Assembly: GCA_951799425.1 (NCBI GenBank)
Contig: OX637395.1
Coordinates: forward strand, 4,688,451-4,752,450
Length of the DNA: 64,000 nucleotides
Reading direction: 5' to 3'
Source: Ilex aquifolium
Lineage: Eukaryota; Streptophyta; Magnoliopsida; Aquifoliales; Aquifoliaceae
Shown here: in pieces, positions 14,701-25,851 of the stretch
How the letters are laid out: each line of letters starts with the position of its first letter
Numbering within the stretch: the stretch's first letter is position 1
The notes under the pieces: model-generated
Told to the model about the DNA's origin: nothing
Database searches by the model: none
What the model saw: only the letters and a program-made list of their open reading frames with translations
Position numbers and translations under genes: made by a program

Positions 14701-17700
14701 AATATGGGTTTACATAAAGACGCATGGTTTCATCTGAAGATTACTTATTGAATCTATTATAAAAATTCCTGTGGTGTTGCAGTGAATTATTGCTATTATG
14801 AGTTCCATTCGAAATTTGATGATGTAAGATACACATAGATAGATATGTTACTTTCCAATTCTCAGGATTGTCGCCCTTGATATTAAACGATGTTAAGATC
14901 GAGTATGGGAAGTGGGAAAATATACTCACGAAATGCTAGGGTTACACCACTTAGGGGCACAATATGCAAGAGTTATTTGCAAGATGTTTCTGTCATTGGA
15001 AACAAGCACTTGAACGAAAGTAGCTGGCTATTATGCAAAGCTGAAGAGGGTTGAAGCCCAAAACCGGGTAACTTAATTAGAAGTTGGTAAGATTTTAGTG
15101 AAATTTTATGAAGCCCCTAATGACAGCCATTGTGCGGTTGGTTGGACCAGCTTATCGACTTTGGAAGCTTGGGAATTTTTGGTCTAGAGGGAAATGAAAT
15201 TGGATTTTATTGGGATTATTTTTAGTTAATTTTATTAATTGTTGGATTACTTAATTAGGGAATATTTGTTTAACTAGGAGTATTTTAGTAAATTTGTAGC
15301 GAGAGTTTGACTAGGAATTTTAGCTTGGTGAGTAAATTTTATTTTGGTAGGAGAATATCCTACAAATAATCATCTAATCCCCTATTCTTTTTATTAGAGT
15401 GATATTATTAAGTTTTTTTTTCTATGGGGACTTTGTATGTTTCTTGACCTAATTGTTGGGAGAATTTAGTGTCTCATCTGATTTTGCCTTCTTTCCTTCC
15501 CCGTCTGCATGAATTGGTATCAGAGTCCAACTTGGATCCATCTTCATTGTGCTTCCGTAGATCTACTGTTCACCCCAATCACTTTTCTTTCATTCGTGTC
15601 CTAAATCATTCCGATTCTGCTACTAGAGTTTCTTCATATTGTAGTAGTTGTCATCGATGCAGCCACAAATCCGTTAGCAGCATCATTATCATTGCCTTCA
15701 TCCAGAGTTAGACAGTAAGCTTTGCAACTTAAAGCTTCGAATACACTTCAAGCAGCATCATAATCATTGCCTTTGTCCAATTAGGTAGTAAGCTCTGCAA
15801 CTTAAAGCTTTGAAACACTTCGGGGGGTCACAAGAAAGAAATCATATAGATCTGTCACTGCTTTGTTGATGCCTCCATGTTGCTTCTACCTCCTTTAACT
15901 CTGGAAGCTGGGGCTTCAAACACATCATTGCTGTGACCTGTGAGAAACAAAGCTCCAAAATTTGGTCTTTGGTTAACCAAACTCGATCCAATTTCTTTTC
16001 TTTTAGAATATCCTGATCCATACCGACCCATTAATGTTACCTGTCCAACCTTGCTTGAATTTAAGCCCAGTCTGTTACCTAAATCTGATTCCAAGAAGTG
16101 AAAAAAAGGAATACTACGAGGCCCCCCAAAAAAAGCACGGCTAGAACAAACAAACAAAAAAAGCCCTCCAGAACCACCCCTAAGCTTTTGAAAATTCTCC
16201 TGGAGCCCTCTGATTTGTTGAGATTAACAGATGCCCCCAAAAGTTTCAGAAGTTACATATCCACCCAATGGTTTCCCAAACTCCCCAAAAGTTGTAAAAA
16301 TTATTGATTAGCAGTAGGATTTTCAGCCAATTTTCAAACCACCCTTCCATCAAGATGGTTGTCAATTCCAAATTAATTTCCAGATGGAATCATGAGATGC
16401 AAGGTTAGATATGCTCGAATCATCAATTGATTTAATCAAAGAATCAATTGTTTTAATTGTGCAATATTTGTTTAATCCCCTTGTGTGGGAAAATCAAAGA
16501 TTGTCTGATATTAATAAAGGGGTTAAACTAGGGGTTGGTGACTTCCATGAAGATAGCAATCTCGAGATATTCCTTGATTGACTACAAAGTTTGAAGAGCT
16601 TCTTGGTATCATCTTATAGGTGAGAAAATTGTGTTCTTTTCTGAATTTTAATTCAGTGTATACCAAGACTTTGGTGTGTAAAGCACAAACTAACTCACTT
16701 TCTGTCAATAGATCGTGGGACGACATGAAGAATGCTATGACTTGATACTTTCTGCATGTATAGGCAACGAGTTCATCTATAGTTTACTCAATTGACATAG
16801 AGAAGCATGTATGTTGAGTAGTATACAAGAAAGTTCTATGGTCTGGCCACATGTTTAGTGTTTCCTTGGATTGAGGATGTAATGATTTCTATGTGAATGA
16901 TAGATATAATCATTAGTGAATGACATGGGGGTTACACATATGTGTTTCTAATACAGGCCATGATAAAATATGAATTTGAAAGTTGAACCATATCCGAAAC
17001 CATATCGTGTATCATGGATTAGTAATAAACGTCCATGTGGTTACACGCGGATGAGCGATTGGATGTACATCATTGACTGGGTGAGTTTCTCCATTAGATG
17101 GTACTTTTGTCCTTTGGTTGTACCAATGGAAGACTAGGAATTTTTGGTCCCAAAAAATTTAACTGGTAATTTTATTATGATTCTATAATTTATGTTATTT
17201 ATGGATCATTTAATTAGAGAATATTGTTTTACTGGTAATTGTTTCATAATTTTAATAATTGATAGTTTGGTTAGGAAACTATTTTGGCATTTTAGTAGGA
17301 GAGTAAAAAGTTGTTTGAGTGGGACATTCAGCCTATAAATAGTCATGCAATCCCATTGTTTTGGTCAGAGTTACAGTATTAAAGTTTGTTTTCTATGGGG
17401 AGTTTTTTTTTCTTGATCTAATTCGTACACATCTTCTCTTTGTTTCTTAGGCCTCTAGTGAGTTATAGACATAGTTCGAAAAAGTCAAATCTTTGATGAT
17501 TCCATCATCTATGATTGACTTGCGAAAACTTCTGGATAGGTATCCTACATCTGAACCGAATTATTTCTAATTAAAGAATCTATTTCTAGTTGCTCTGGAA
17601 CAATTAGAATATTCTTTAGAAGAAATACAGGGTTTTGCTTTTGGCGGTGACATTCTATTGGGTGGTGGTCCTATTTATGAGGTCAAATCAATACGTTCTA

Positions 17701-20195
17701 GGAAAAAATATTTAAATAAGAAAAAATATTTAAATATAAGTCTCATCGATCTAGGCATCATACCAAATCCCATCAATCGAATCACTTTTTCGAGAAATAC
17801 AAGACATTTAAATCATACAAGTAAAGAGATCTATTCATTGATAAGAAAAAGAAAAAACGTGAACGGGGATTGGATTGACGATAAAATAGAATCTTGAGTC
17901 GCGCATAGTGAGTCAATTGATGATGAAGAAAGAGAATTTTGGTAGCTTCCACATGCTTCTTACTTGCTGAAATTGATGTGAATGGTCGTAACAGTTCTTC
18001 CAATCCTATTTAGTTTGATTAGATATGTCATTGAAATGAAAGAAAGTGATTTTGTTTTGTCGCTATGTTCCTTTCGGATTTCGAGGATGAGCCGGCCGAT
18101 CCTAACATCATTTATAAGGAGCCGAAGGCGAAGCCTCTTCCTCAGAGAAAGATGTCTTTGACGCGACTCTCTCGGTAAGAACCACTTTTTTCGATTGTGA
18201 TTTTTTGGCAAGTTCGATTAGGAGGGACAAAAGAGAGATGCTTTCTATCAGTCAAAAGCAGATACTACCCCCGGGGGACAAAAGAGAGATGCTTCCATGA
18301 TCCGCTTACCGAGGAATAAAAAGGAAGGACTCAGGGCCAGAGCAAGTTGGGTTGGGGCATAGAGCCATAATCGCGCTGGGGGGTGACAAAGAACGTGCTT
18401 GTACAGTTCATATTTGGTCGTGCGCAAGGAAAAAAGTCGTCGATTGTTGGGATTTTCACTCTTATATATTCGAAATATGCCTCTCTAGGAGCATTACTTA
18501 TGATTTGCAGCTCAAATGGTCCCTTATGAAGTTTCTATTTGTCTTATTCTTATTGTGCGCCTTGTGAGCGTGTTTGGATCCGCAAAGACAATTGCTCGGA
18601 TGTTCCCTAACACAACCCGGGAACGGACCGGAGGGAACCGCAGAATGGGGAATGTCCGCGTCTCATCGCAAGGCTCATTTTTGAGTTGTGGGTCATAGGG
18701 CGGACAACTTTCTCTGATCAAGGGCCGGGCCATAAGGGACCAGGATAGTACTATCCAGGTGCGAAGAACCCTGGAGGTGACTGCAATGAGCAAAAACCTC
18801 ACTCAGGGCAGGGCTAACAGGGCGGAACGAACATAGAATCATGGCCTTTTTCTTGTTTCTTTTGCTGCTGATCTCACATTGAGGGCCACTCCTTGTTTGT
18901 TTAGGGTCATTAGATGAGAGATCTTCCTCTGATTGCGAGAAATCGGTCAAGCGGGAGGCTACCCTCGACTCACCTCTCTATAAAAAAACCCTTCCCCAGA
19001 AGAGAGCAGAAGCTCCAGGATGAGTATGTCCTGGATTTTGGATTCCGGATTCATTCTCAGGAAATTAATTAAAAAAACTCCCAACTGTTACTACCTGCTT
19101 TGTCCATTTTCCCTAGTTGTCTTCTTCCTCATCCCAAATCTCTCCCACCATTATTCAGCACCATCAAGAGGTTCATCTCTGGAAAACAAGGAACGCAATT
19201 AAAGTTACTATACCTTATCATCCAATACAGCCCAACTGTACCATTGAGACTCAATTTATTGCCACTCAAGTTATTGCCTTCTAGTTGAATCTGAGCATGC
19301 GCATCCCCTCCCACAGAACTGCTAACCCAATTACCACCTATGAGGTTTTGACATCTTACTCTTTTTTAATTGATGTGATTCAACTTTACTGGGAAACTTG
19401 GTTACACTTGCTACTAGAAGTCAAGTCCTTTTTTCCTTTCTATTCCTTTCAATGATTATCCATTAGTGTTTGATTTTGCATGAGAAGTTAGTTTTTAGAG
19501 TGATAGCCATATTTTCTATATAAAATCTTTTGTCAAGTATGGTTGAGGGTGTCTTGGCCTTGTCATGACGGGTACATATTTTATACATAACTAATTTATG
19601 GCATTGGTGAAGAAAAAACACTTACTATTGAAAGGATGGACAAAGAACAGTGAGGAAGTCTTTAGTGAAAATAGAAACAAAAAAAATTACATCAAATAGA
19701 CAAGTCTTGAAACATAGTGGAGCTGGTAACTATATCCATGTGACCGCCTAGTTATTGGTTTATTTATTATCATATCATATCTAATGATAATGGATTTGGG
19801 TGTTAATGATAATATGTGTGGAATCCTCTGAGCAACCTTTGGGTCAAATTGTTTGTGACATTTTATTTGGTATTCCTTGAGTGTTCAGCTGGACATTGAA
19901 TATCATAGTGGCTGCTGGAGCTAGTCATTTGGTTTAAATTAGTGGCCGTGTTTATTGCATTTGGTTTAAATTTCCAAAGAGGGGAAATTTGAGTTTCTGA
20001 TTTTTTATCTGCTTTTGGAGCCTGCCCTGTAGTTATGTTGCTTATAAATATGTTATTTTTCAGGTTGTCATTACAAAATGCTACCACCTGTTTTGCAACC
20101 CCTGCGTTCAAAGAATTATTGGAAGTCGTCATCGGAAGTGCCCAGTCTGTGCGATTACTTTTGGGGCAAACGATGTAAAATCCGTTTACATCTGA
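1079..20195 (+). CDS. HUB1: HUB1/BRE1-like histone H2B E3 ubiquitin ligase, last eight exons (5' part outside window)
   Basis: Eight exons join in one open frame: 1079-1155, 4593-4787, 5351-5423, 5512-5598, 12717-12854, 13117-13319, 13397-13562, 20064-20195 (TGA at 20193-20195). All introns are GT..AG and all junction phases agree; the sum is 1,071 nt, or 356 residues. The first seven exons encode a long charged, Gln/Glu/Lys-rich coiled coil ([43 protein letters not shown]). The last two exons encode a C3HC4 [14 protein letters not shown], then [10 protein letters not shown] and RKCPVC, ending NDVKSVYI. Plant HUB1 and HUB2 are nuclear E3 ligases of about 880 residues that monoubiquitinate histone H2B, so roughly the C-terminal 40% is present. 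The NPCVQ segment and YI terminus fit my memory of HUB1 better than HUB2, but the paralogue call is inference. Three introns are greatly enlarged by transposons. A RING codon lies on each side of a 6.5-kb intron, so correct splicing there is needed for activity. Confidence 0.9.
3148..3184. repeat. (TTC)n/(CTC)n microsatellite
   Basis: A pure pyrimidine triplet run, TTC then CTC, lies inside the 3.4-kb HUB1 intron. Confidence 0.85.
3460..3693. mobile_element. small MITE-like element, copy A (same type as 7820-8137)
   Basis: The left edge GAATGGAAATTTTGTTCAGC and the right edge GCAAAAGGAAATTTTAGTCC form an imperfect terminal inverted repeat. The same end motifs (AAAATTTTGTTTCG / CGAAAAGAAATTTTGATCC) recur at 7820-8137 in the next large intron. 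It has no coding capacity. Edges are good to about 10 bp and no clear target duplication was found, so the superfamily is open. Confidence 0.4.
3857..4433. mobile_element. hAT-like nonautonomous element with ATCGTACGAT iterons, copy 1
   Basis: The element starts CATAGTTGTCAAATCGCG and ends CGATACTAATAACTATG, so the termini are inverted repeats (CATAGTTRTC...). It is flanked by 8-bp repeats AAGGCATA (3849-3856) and AAGACATA (4434-4441), one mismatch; 8 bp is the hAT target-duplication size. The subterminal regions are packed with short palindromic iterons of the type GTATCGTACGATAC, mainly at 4310-4425. The middle is AT-rich without coding. A related element is at 6861-7649. Confidence 0.7.
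6861..7649. mobile_element. hAT-like nonautonomous element with ATCGTACGAT iterons, copy 2 (inside the LINE)
   Basis: Starts CATAGTTATCAAAATCG and ends CGCGATTTGACAACTATG, the same termini as the element at 3857-4433. Flanks are ATCTGCAC (6853-6860) and ATTTGTAC (7650-7657). These are 8-bp duplications differing only by two C-to-T changes, as expected of decay at methylated cytosines. Left-end iterons read CGTACGATTC / ATCGTACGATTC repeatedly; the right end carries TACGATTCACGATTC. The 789-bp element splits the C-terminal part of the LINE, so it is younger than the LINE. Confidence 0.75.
7820..8137. mobile_element. small MITE-like element, copy B
   Basis: Left end GAGGATAAAAATTTTGTTTC pairs with the complement of the right end CCGAAAAGAAATTTTGATCC. 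The interior holds repeated GTTTCGAAAYG / GAAACGTTCCG stretches. It shares its ends with the element at 3460-3693 and sits within the LINE. Target duplication not resolved. Confidence 0.45.
9387..10285. mobile_element. PIF/Harbinger-like nonautonomous element inserted in the LINE
   Basis: Flanked by TTA (9384-9386) and TTA (10286-10288), the 3-bp target typical of PIF/Harbinger. The left terminus GGACTCATTTGGTTGCTGTA and the complement of the right terminus, GAGCTCGTTTGGTAGTGATA, share a CTCRTTTGGT core. It is 899 bp, AT-rich, with no transposase seen. LINE reverse-transcriptase sequence reads [10 protein letters not shown] on one side and FEKACDPVN on the other, so the insertion cut an existing LINE. 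Confidence 0.7.
10771..12267. other. intron DNA without recognised gene
   Basis: Part of the 7.1-kb HUB1 intron. It contains a purine-rich stretch at 10,900-11,170 with an imperfect internal repeat (GAATCCACAAGGAGA recurs as CAAATCCACAAGGAGA about 65 bp on), a T15G28 homopolymer block at 11,735-11,777 and unremarkable AT-rich DNA. I see no coding exon. Confidence 0.5.
11735..11777. repeat. T15G28 homopolymer block
   Basis: Fifteen T are followed directly by 28 G, then AGGGGG. Such a long G run could fold as a G-quadruplex and is also prone to sequencing length error. Confidence 0.9.
12268..12543 (+). repeat. 145-bp tandem duplication just upstream of a HUB1 exon
   Basis: The segment starting GAAAAGCTCAAATGAAGTTT at 12,268 recurs 145 bp later at 12,413 with few changes, up to GTGTATGATGGCAATT. 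The second unit ends about 175 bp before the exon acceptor at 12,716. Neither copy is an exon of HUB1. Confidence 0.85.
13782..14242. mobile_element. MITE-like element with TTGGCCCTTTAATTT termini
   Basis: Left end CAGTTGGCCCTTTAATTTTA and right end TAAATTAAAGGGTCAATTG form an imperfect inverted repeat, flanked by TA on both sides. It is about 460 bp, AT-rich and noncoding, close to the donor side of the 6.5-kb HUB1 intron. A TA target suggests Tc1/mariner, but two bases are weak evidence. Confidence 0.5.
15080..17440 (+). mobile_element. short LTR-retroelement fossil (two diverged LTRs, no coding region)
   Basis: Two diverged direct repeats of about 0.4 kb lie near 15,080-15,510 and 17,060-17,440. 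They share GGAATTTTTGGTC, TTTAGTAGGAGAG-type and TTTTCTATGGGGA segments in the same order, and each has a CTATAAATAGTCATG-like or CAAATAATCATC-like promoter region. Directly after the first repeat is TTGGTATCAGAGT (15,513), the usual primer-binding site for initiator methionine tRNA. The interior is only about 1.5 kb without recognisable gag or pol, so it is of the noncoding LARD/TRIM kind. The LTRs differ clearly, so the insertion is old. Boundaries are approximate and the family is not assigned. Confidence 0.5.
17490..17945 (+). pseudogene. ycf2: nuclear copy of plastid ycf2 fragment
   Basis: Translation gives [18 protein letters not shown], then [75 protein letters not shown] and SIDDEEREF. 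This is the order and near-exact wording of an internal part of the plastid Ycf2 protein (over 2,000 residues). One tryptophan codon of the usual NSFWLKN stretch has become a stop, and small insertions repeat KKYLN. It is a nonfunctional transferred piece inside a HUB1 intron. It may have come straight from plastid DNA or through mitochondrial DNA, since nad1 DNA follows closely. Confidence 0.9.
17946..18850 (+). pseudogene. nad1: nuclear mitochondrial DNA piece with nad1 exon 2 and group II intron halves
   Basis: Around 18,470-18,555 the DNA translates, with changes, to [23 protein letters not shown], the second nad1 exon of plant mitochondria. It is followed at 18,556 by GTGCGCCTTGTGAGCG, the usual 5' start of a group II intron (nad1 intron after position 477). 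The stretch from about 18,358 (GAGCCATAATCGCGC ... GTACAGTTCAT) resembles domain V of the preceding trans-spliced intron. GC content and style differ from the surrounding AT-rich intron from about 18,050 to 18,850, so the whole block is likely mitochondrial. Exon changes show it is a nuclear relic. The exact ends were not determined. Confidence 0.75.
18851..20063. other. rest of the 6.5-kb HUB1 intron
   Basis: AT-rich DNA with no recognised exon or transposon. It ends in TTATTTTTCAG at the acceptor before the RING exon. Confidence 0.5.
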
Positions 20196-20640
20196 CCTGA
20201 AATTTGAATGACTGCCTTTTGCTTTCTGGTTGCAAGATGACCAGGAACTAGCAGATTAAGCGGCTACAGGTTCATATGTATCGTCAAGAGGATTGCTAGG
20301 AAAACAAACATTGACAGGAAATGGTGGAATTTCCTGACATCTTTCCTTCTACCTTTACAGATCCGTGTGGATTTGCTGATTCTGGTATTAGGTAGTCGAT
20401 TTTACAGTCTCATTAGATTAGTATATTTTGTGAAGTTTGTTTCTCAGTGATCTCCAACCGGATTGTTTCATTTTTTTTTATTTTTTTTGTTTTTATTTTT
20501 TTGAGATTATCAATCCAGTGCTACCATTGAGGTTGGCTGGCCCTGTACTGAATAAAAATTTTGATGCTAAAGCCTCAAAAAATGTTCTAGGCATTTGGTT
20601 AAAGTTCTTTGATTGAATAAATATGATCACCTGTGAGAGG
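20196..20640 (+). other. probable 3' UTR of the HUB1-like gene
   Basis: Follows the TGA stop. AATAAA hexamers at 20,551 and 20,616 are candidate poly(A) signals. No transcript evidence is available, so the true end is open. Confidence 0.4.
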
Positions 20641-21368
20641 AATTTGAGTTGGTGGCACATATATATTGATGGATTGCGTTTTTTCAAAGTTGATCCAATG
20701 TACCTTGAAGTGATGAATAATATGTATGCATTGGAAGGAAAGTTTGGGCATGCTATACCTTCATATACCTAGTGTTGATTCTAACACTTGCTAATTTCCT
20801 GAAATTTTGGTATTGCGAAACTGCAAACTGTTCTCTTTATCAGAGCTAGTGTAGCTTAGTCCATAGATATCTATTGGGAGAGGAAGAGGTAACTCTCCGT
20901 CATGAGATGCATTTTTCTCTTGGCCTTTTGTATTTGTTTCCTATAATTTCTTCTTGTTATTGATCCTACCCGAGAGGACTGCCGACAATCGGATTTTGGG
21001 GGCTAAATTGTTCTTTGTGTACCTGCTCTGATTATTTGGGAAATATTATAATTGTTGTTTCCCATTATTAATGTTTTATTATTAGGGAAATGTTAGTTTT
21101 AAATCTCTTTTCATTCTTGGCCAACATGATGTTACTGTACCTGTTTTGATGTGGTTCTCTCCCCATGGAAAAGTTGTGGTCAGTTTTGTTTTGTTGTCTG
21201 TATCAGTATGTATCTTATACTGATTTTGGTCCTTTTGCAATTTAGGCACATTAAGTGCCATGTTTAGGCCGGCGCTCACTGCAGCTGCTTGATTTTTTCA
21301 GGTTTTTTTTGGGGGGCCTTTTTCTAATGGCAAGGGAAAGGTATTGTTATGTGATTGGTGAAACTTAA
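20641..21368. other. intergenic DNA, nothing recognised
   Basis: No ORF with family similarity, no RNA gene and no transposon ends were seen. Confidence 0.4.
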
Positions 21369-21990
21369 TAGTGTGTTTGGTTTGATGGAAAGTTAGGTGG
21401 ATGGAAAATGAGGGAAGGAAAATGGGATGGAAAGAAAGACTTTCAATTGTTTTGTTATAAAGGAAAATAGGAGGGAAAGAAAAATTAGAGGGAAAGTGTT
21501 TTCTTCTAGCCCACCATTTTTTTTCGTTCCGAAAGTGAGGAAAATTGGAAACAAGCTATTTTTTTTTTTAAACAAATTGATTTTTTTGTCCTTTAAATAT
21601 ACTTCTAAATATTATGTCATAAATTTTAATCAAAATTTGCACATTTCTCAAGAAATATTTTTAAATATCTTATTACATATTTTTTCCGTGTGTTTTTTGG
21701 CTATTATTTTTGGTATACATATTTATTTTTATTTTTATAACTAATCTTGAAAATTTTATTTATAATAAAAAATTATTTTTATGAATAAGGATATAATGAT
21801 AAATTAAGTACATGTATATTTTCTTTTCTTTTTTTACTTTTCCTCTAATGTTAAATAATAAAAAATTAATTCTTTCTTTTTTTCATCCATCGTGCCAAAG
21901 GGAAAATGTTTTTCTTTCCACCTAGAATAAAAAATCTACCTCATATCTTTACATCCTTCCAAATTTTTATTCCTTCTATCAAATGGAGCA
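21369..21990. mobile_element. Harbinger/Tourist-like MITE
   Basis: Flanked by TTAA on both sides (21,365-21,368 and 21,991-21,994), compatible with a TAA/TTA target. Left end TAGTGTGTTTGGTTTGATGG pairs imperfectly with the complement of the right end, TGCTCCATTTGATAGAAGG. The left part is rich in GGAAAG and the right part in CTTTCC, continuing the inverted symmetry. It is 622 bp and noncoding. Confidence 0.55.
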
Positions 21991-22419
21991 TTAATCACAT
22001 GTCATGTTTGTGGGTTGTTTCTTTAATCACTCGATCAAACTCACTTTCATTACATTGTTGGAATGACATCTCATTAAAATGTGCCACAATCGGAATCCAG
22101 AAGGTGGATGATCGAATTGCTTAGACTTTTACGAGATCTTAACTTGTATTTACCTGCAATTTGCCAACGTCAGCTTGTCCGAATGATTATTGAATTACTC
22201 ATTTTTTGTCACAGTGTAAGACCAAGTCTCTCCAACTGTACAGTGGTTCTGTTCAAATCTCTCTCTCTCTCCAGAACATGAAACTTATTTTCTAACAAGC
22301 TGAGCTAAAATCATTCTTCAACATTCGTCCAAACACCTAACTCGAGTGACTCTCTTCTATTTGCTAGTAGAAGATCAGGTGGTGTGGCAGATAGATATTC
22401 TCGGAACGTATAGACCAAA

Positions 22420-22592
22420 AATGAGAGTGGTAGTGTGGGAATCTAACTGTAGTAGAGGCTCCCACCTCCCTTCTTTAGTCACAATGTTTACTACTACTGC
22501 AATTGCAGAAATGAGAGTACTGTGGGAATCTAACTGTGGTAGAGGTTCCCACCTTCTCTTTTTTAGTTACAATGTTTACTAGTACCGCGATC
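22420..22592 (+). repeat. 88-bp imperfect tandem duplication
   Basis: ATGAGAGTGGTAGTGTGGGA...GTTTACTACTAC is followed by ATGAGAGTACTGTGGGA...GTTTACTAGTAC. The two units line up over their full length with a few changes. No coding role seen. Confidence 0.75.
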
Positions 22593-23558
22593 CCGGTCCC
22601 CGCCCGTAGATTTTAGTACTACCACCATAGTTTTTTGTCCTAGATTTCCATGGAAAAAATGCCAAAATCATTAGACTGATTAGGACAAGTCTTCTTTACC
22701 TTGTGGAGTTTTTTGGCATTAATGGAGACCTTTGGGTGCCACTTTGGGCCCTAAACATGACGATAGGCTGTGCCTCCTTGTTCTGTTGTAATCAAATATG
22801 AATTATTGCCATTTTCTCTCACTTCTTTTCCTCCCAACTGTGTCCGGGGCACACCATGTGTTCATGAATAGCAATTTTGTATTTTCAATGATAATGACGG
22901 AATTGGGTGAAAATGATGATTTTTTTTATATAGTTTTTGCTTCAGTAGATGCAATGGGAGATACATAAGAGAGTTTTTAGATAAATTTCATGTTTTTAAT
23001 GTAAGAAAAAGAATTATATTATTCTTTTAGCTACGAAGGTATGAAATTACAAACTGTGCCCAATCCTAACAATCTAGGATGGTGAGTGCTCAACACAGAC
23101 TCAAAGATGATACGAATTTGTTAAAGTAGATAATAAACGGGTTAGATTATTGTCTATCATGAATAACTTGATTAATATTCGACACGAACTCAAATTAAAA
23201 CAATAGGAACATAACACAATACAACACGACTTGATTGACATTTTTGGTTTGGTTCAATTGGAACATCAACCAATGTTCAGCAACAAGTCTTCTGGTTTCT
23301 AATCTTATTGAGTTATCAAAAGTAATCAAATTCCAAATAATTGGGAGAAAAAAATAGAAAAAAGACATAAAAATGTAGTGCAATATCATCCAATATCGTG
23401 AACCACATTACCATGTCTCCTAAGCAGAAGCAGCTAGAGATTCTAACCCAAGCAAAACCAATCATACCCATATCGTTTACAATCTAGATTGTCACTTACA
23501 ATACAGTCATGGCTTCTGTGGAGCCTCCAGAAGCACAAGGAACAAACATATATAAGGT

Positions 23559-23631
<73 letters not shown>
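23559..23631. repeat. (TA)n(GA)n microsatellite
   Basis: About 12 TA units run directly into about 25 GA units. Confidence 0.95.
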
Positions 23632-23634
<3 letters not shown>

Positions 23635-24688
23635 CTAGTCTATCAGATGTTTTGGCCCCTTGTATTTGTGTAGGATCTTTGAGAGCCACCAGGGTTCAAT
23701 ATGCCAAATTTATTGATCTAATCACTCTTAGTCATTAAAATGACAATAGACTCCACTATTAGTTAAAATTTACTATCAATTCAATGACTACGATACATTG
23801 AGTCAAACAACTATTTGACACATATAATCTAATTAATGTCGACCTTAAGCAATATACAGAACTTTTATCGTACTTTATCTTATTTTGAAATTGTGAAAAA
23901 CTATCTATTACATCCTTATCTCACCCCCATCCAATCATGATATTATAAGAAACTACCATGCAAAGGGTCTATTTTTTCATATACAATAATGAGGAAGGGG
24001 TTATTTGAATAACTTTGAGAAATTTGATTGAATGGCACATGTTTTTTTATTTAAAAAAAAAGTTAAAATTCTAAAATGTATGAAATGGGTAAAAAGAATT
24101 AAAATATTTTTGTAATTAAACTTGGAAAAAAAAAAAGTTTCAATTACATCATGTGGTCACCAAATGACCAGGTCTGATAGCATCCAAGTGGTCATAGCTA
24201 GGTACCCTCCTAATGCCATATGTGGCATGATGGCATCTCTCTCTCTCTCTCAAAAAAAAAAAAAAAGAAAGAAGTAAAGGACTCTACATGCATCAAAAGC
24301 ATTGAGTCAATCATTGTTTGTGGAAAAGCATTTGTAAAAGAAAAAGAAGGTTGGAATCTTCAACTTTTTTAAATATTAAATGCAACAGTCACACAACATT
24401 ATTATTATTGTATATTATTATTATTTAATAACAAATTAATATATAGACAAGTGAACCTTATTTAATTTAGTAATTATCCTATTCACGTAAGAAAATAACT
24501 ACCAAGTGAGATTTATCTTGTTCAACTATAAATTTATTATTAAATAGTGATATTACGTGATAATGATAATTTATTGTCCCGTTACACTAAATATTTACTC
24601 CTTTTTTGCACATGTATCTCATGGTTTTGGGGTCTCCAATTGACTACAACCACTTAATTTTCACCTCTGATGAGAAGGGTTTGGTCCG

Positions 24689-25030
24689 TTTTAGGCCATC
24701 TCCACTCCTTACTCAAATCCTTATTCAAATTTAAATTTGAGTAAAAACAGACTAAAAATAAATCTTTGACTCAAACATATATCAAATGAAGGGAGACTCA
24801 ATTTTTTACTCCTATCAAAGCAGACTCAAATATTTACTAAAATCTTCAATGGTCATATTTCACTATTTTAAAAGATTCAATCGTCATATTTTATCTTCCT
24901 TTAAATTTGAGCTTGCCCTACTTTAAATTTGAGTTTCTCTATTGGAATGTCATCTATCCAATCAAGTTTTTTACTCATTTTTTTACTCAAACTTGAGTTT
25001 GAACTTGGGTCAACATTAAAGATGCTTTTT
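24689..25030. mobile_element. possible MITE with GGCCATCTCCAC edge
   Basis: The left edge GGCCATCTCCACTCCTTACT and the complement of GTCAACATTAAAGATGC show weak inverted similarity (GCATCTTTA / CCATCTCCA). The interior repeats ACTCAAAT/TTTGAGT motifs many times on both strands, giving strong local inverted symmetry. Ends and superfamily are uncertain. Confidence 0.35.
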
Positions 25031-25452
25031 AAAATAACCAACTCATTTTTTATTTTAATTATTACCATAAGGGTACTTGAATCTCCGAAAATCTACTTCC
25101 CTTCAGATTTGAAAAAGTTCGCAGGATAAATCTAAGTGAATGACGGACTTCAAGAAGAGCGAGAAAAGTTAATCCAGACACCTCTTACTTAGTAAAACTT
25201 TGATGGAAGGATTAATACCAAGTGGTTCGACCCTTGGGATTACAATAACCAGCTCATATTTTCTATACTTTTAAGGATAAAAAATTGATGTGGGATTCAG
25301 TTTGTTCAAATCTGTATGCCTTTGAAAGGGAGTAAACAATGTACGATTCAAATACTAAACCTATCTACCTCTTCTAGTATTCTCCATTAAGGTGTGTTAA
25401 TTTCTTATTTCTTATTTTTTTTTTCGTCCTACTTTTATACAAGGAGTTTAAA

Positions 25453-25851
25453 TAGACTTACGATACCGAAACTTATTACATTTGTGGTAATTTTTATTAC
25501 ATTTGTGGTAATTTTTATTACATTTGTGAGTATTTTTATCATATTTGTGAGTATCCAAAAAAATGATAAAAAATAACTACCACAGCAGTGATAAAAAATT
25601 CACAAATGTGATAAAAATACCCATAAATGTGACAAATCACCTACAAAAATGATAATTTTTTTTCTACTTAAGAAAAATGGTAAAAATAATTGCCACAAAT
25701 GTGATAAAAATAGTAACAATAATGGTAAAAATACCTACAATGATGATAAATCAACCACAAAAATAATAAATTTTTTAATTATAAAATAACTTACAAAAAT
25801 TATAAAAATAATTTTTCAAATAATAAATTTTAAAAGTATCATTGTCAAATC
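25453..25851 (+). mobile_element. Mutator-like MITE with ACCACAACAGTGGTAAA arrays, copy E1
   Basis: The ends are imperfectly inverted (GACTTACGATACCGAAAC left; complement of the right end GATTTGACAATGATAC). The interior follows the element at 40,933-41,362 over its whole length: TTACATTTGTGGTAA units, then CCAAAAAAAT, then TACCACAGCAGTGATAAA units, then TACTTAAGAAA and CAACCACAAAA units. No clear target duplication remains, so this is an older copy. Confidence 0.6.

Larger units (their letters stand above)
21991..24688. other. intergenic DNA with a short tandem duplication and microsatellites
   Basis: No gene was recognised. Sub-features: an imperfect tandem duplication of about 88 bp at 22,420-22,592; an old repeat with CGACACGAAC / AACACGACTTG motifs at 23,090-23,240, similar in style to 37,490-38,110; the TA/GA microsatellite at 23,559; a CT/A-rich run at 24,235-24,268. 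Confidence 0.45.
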
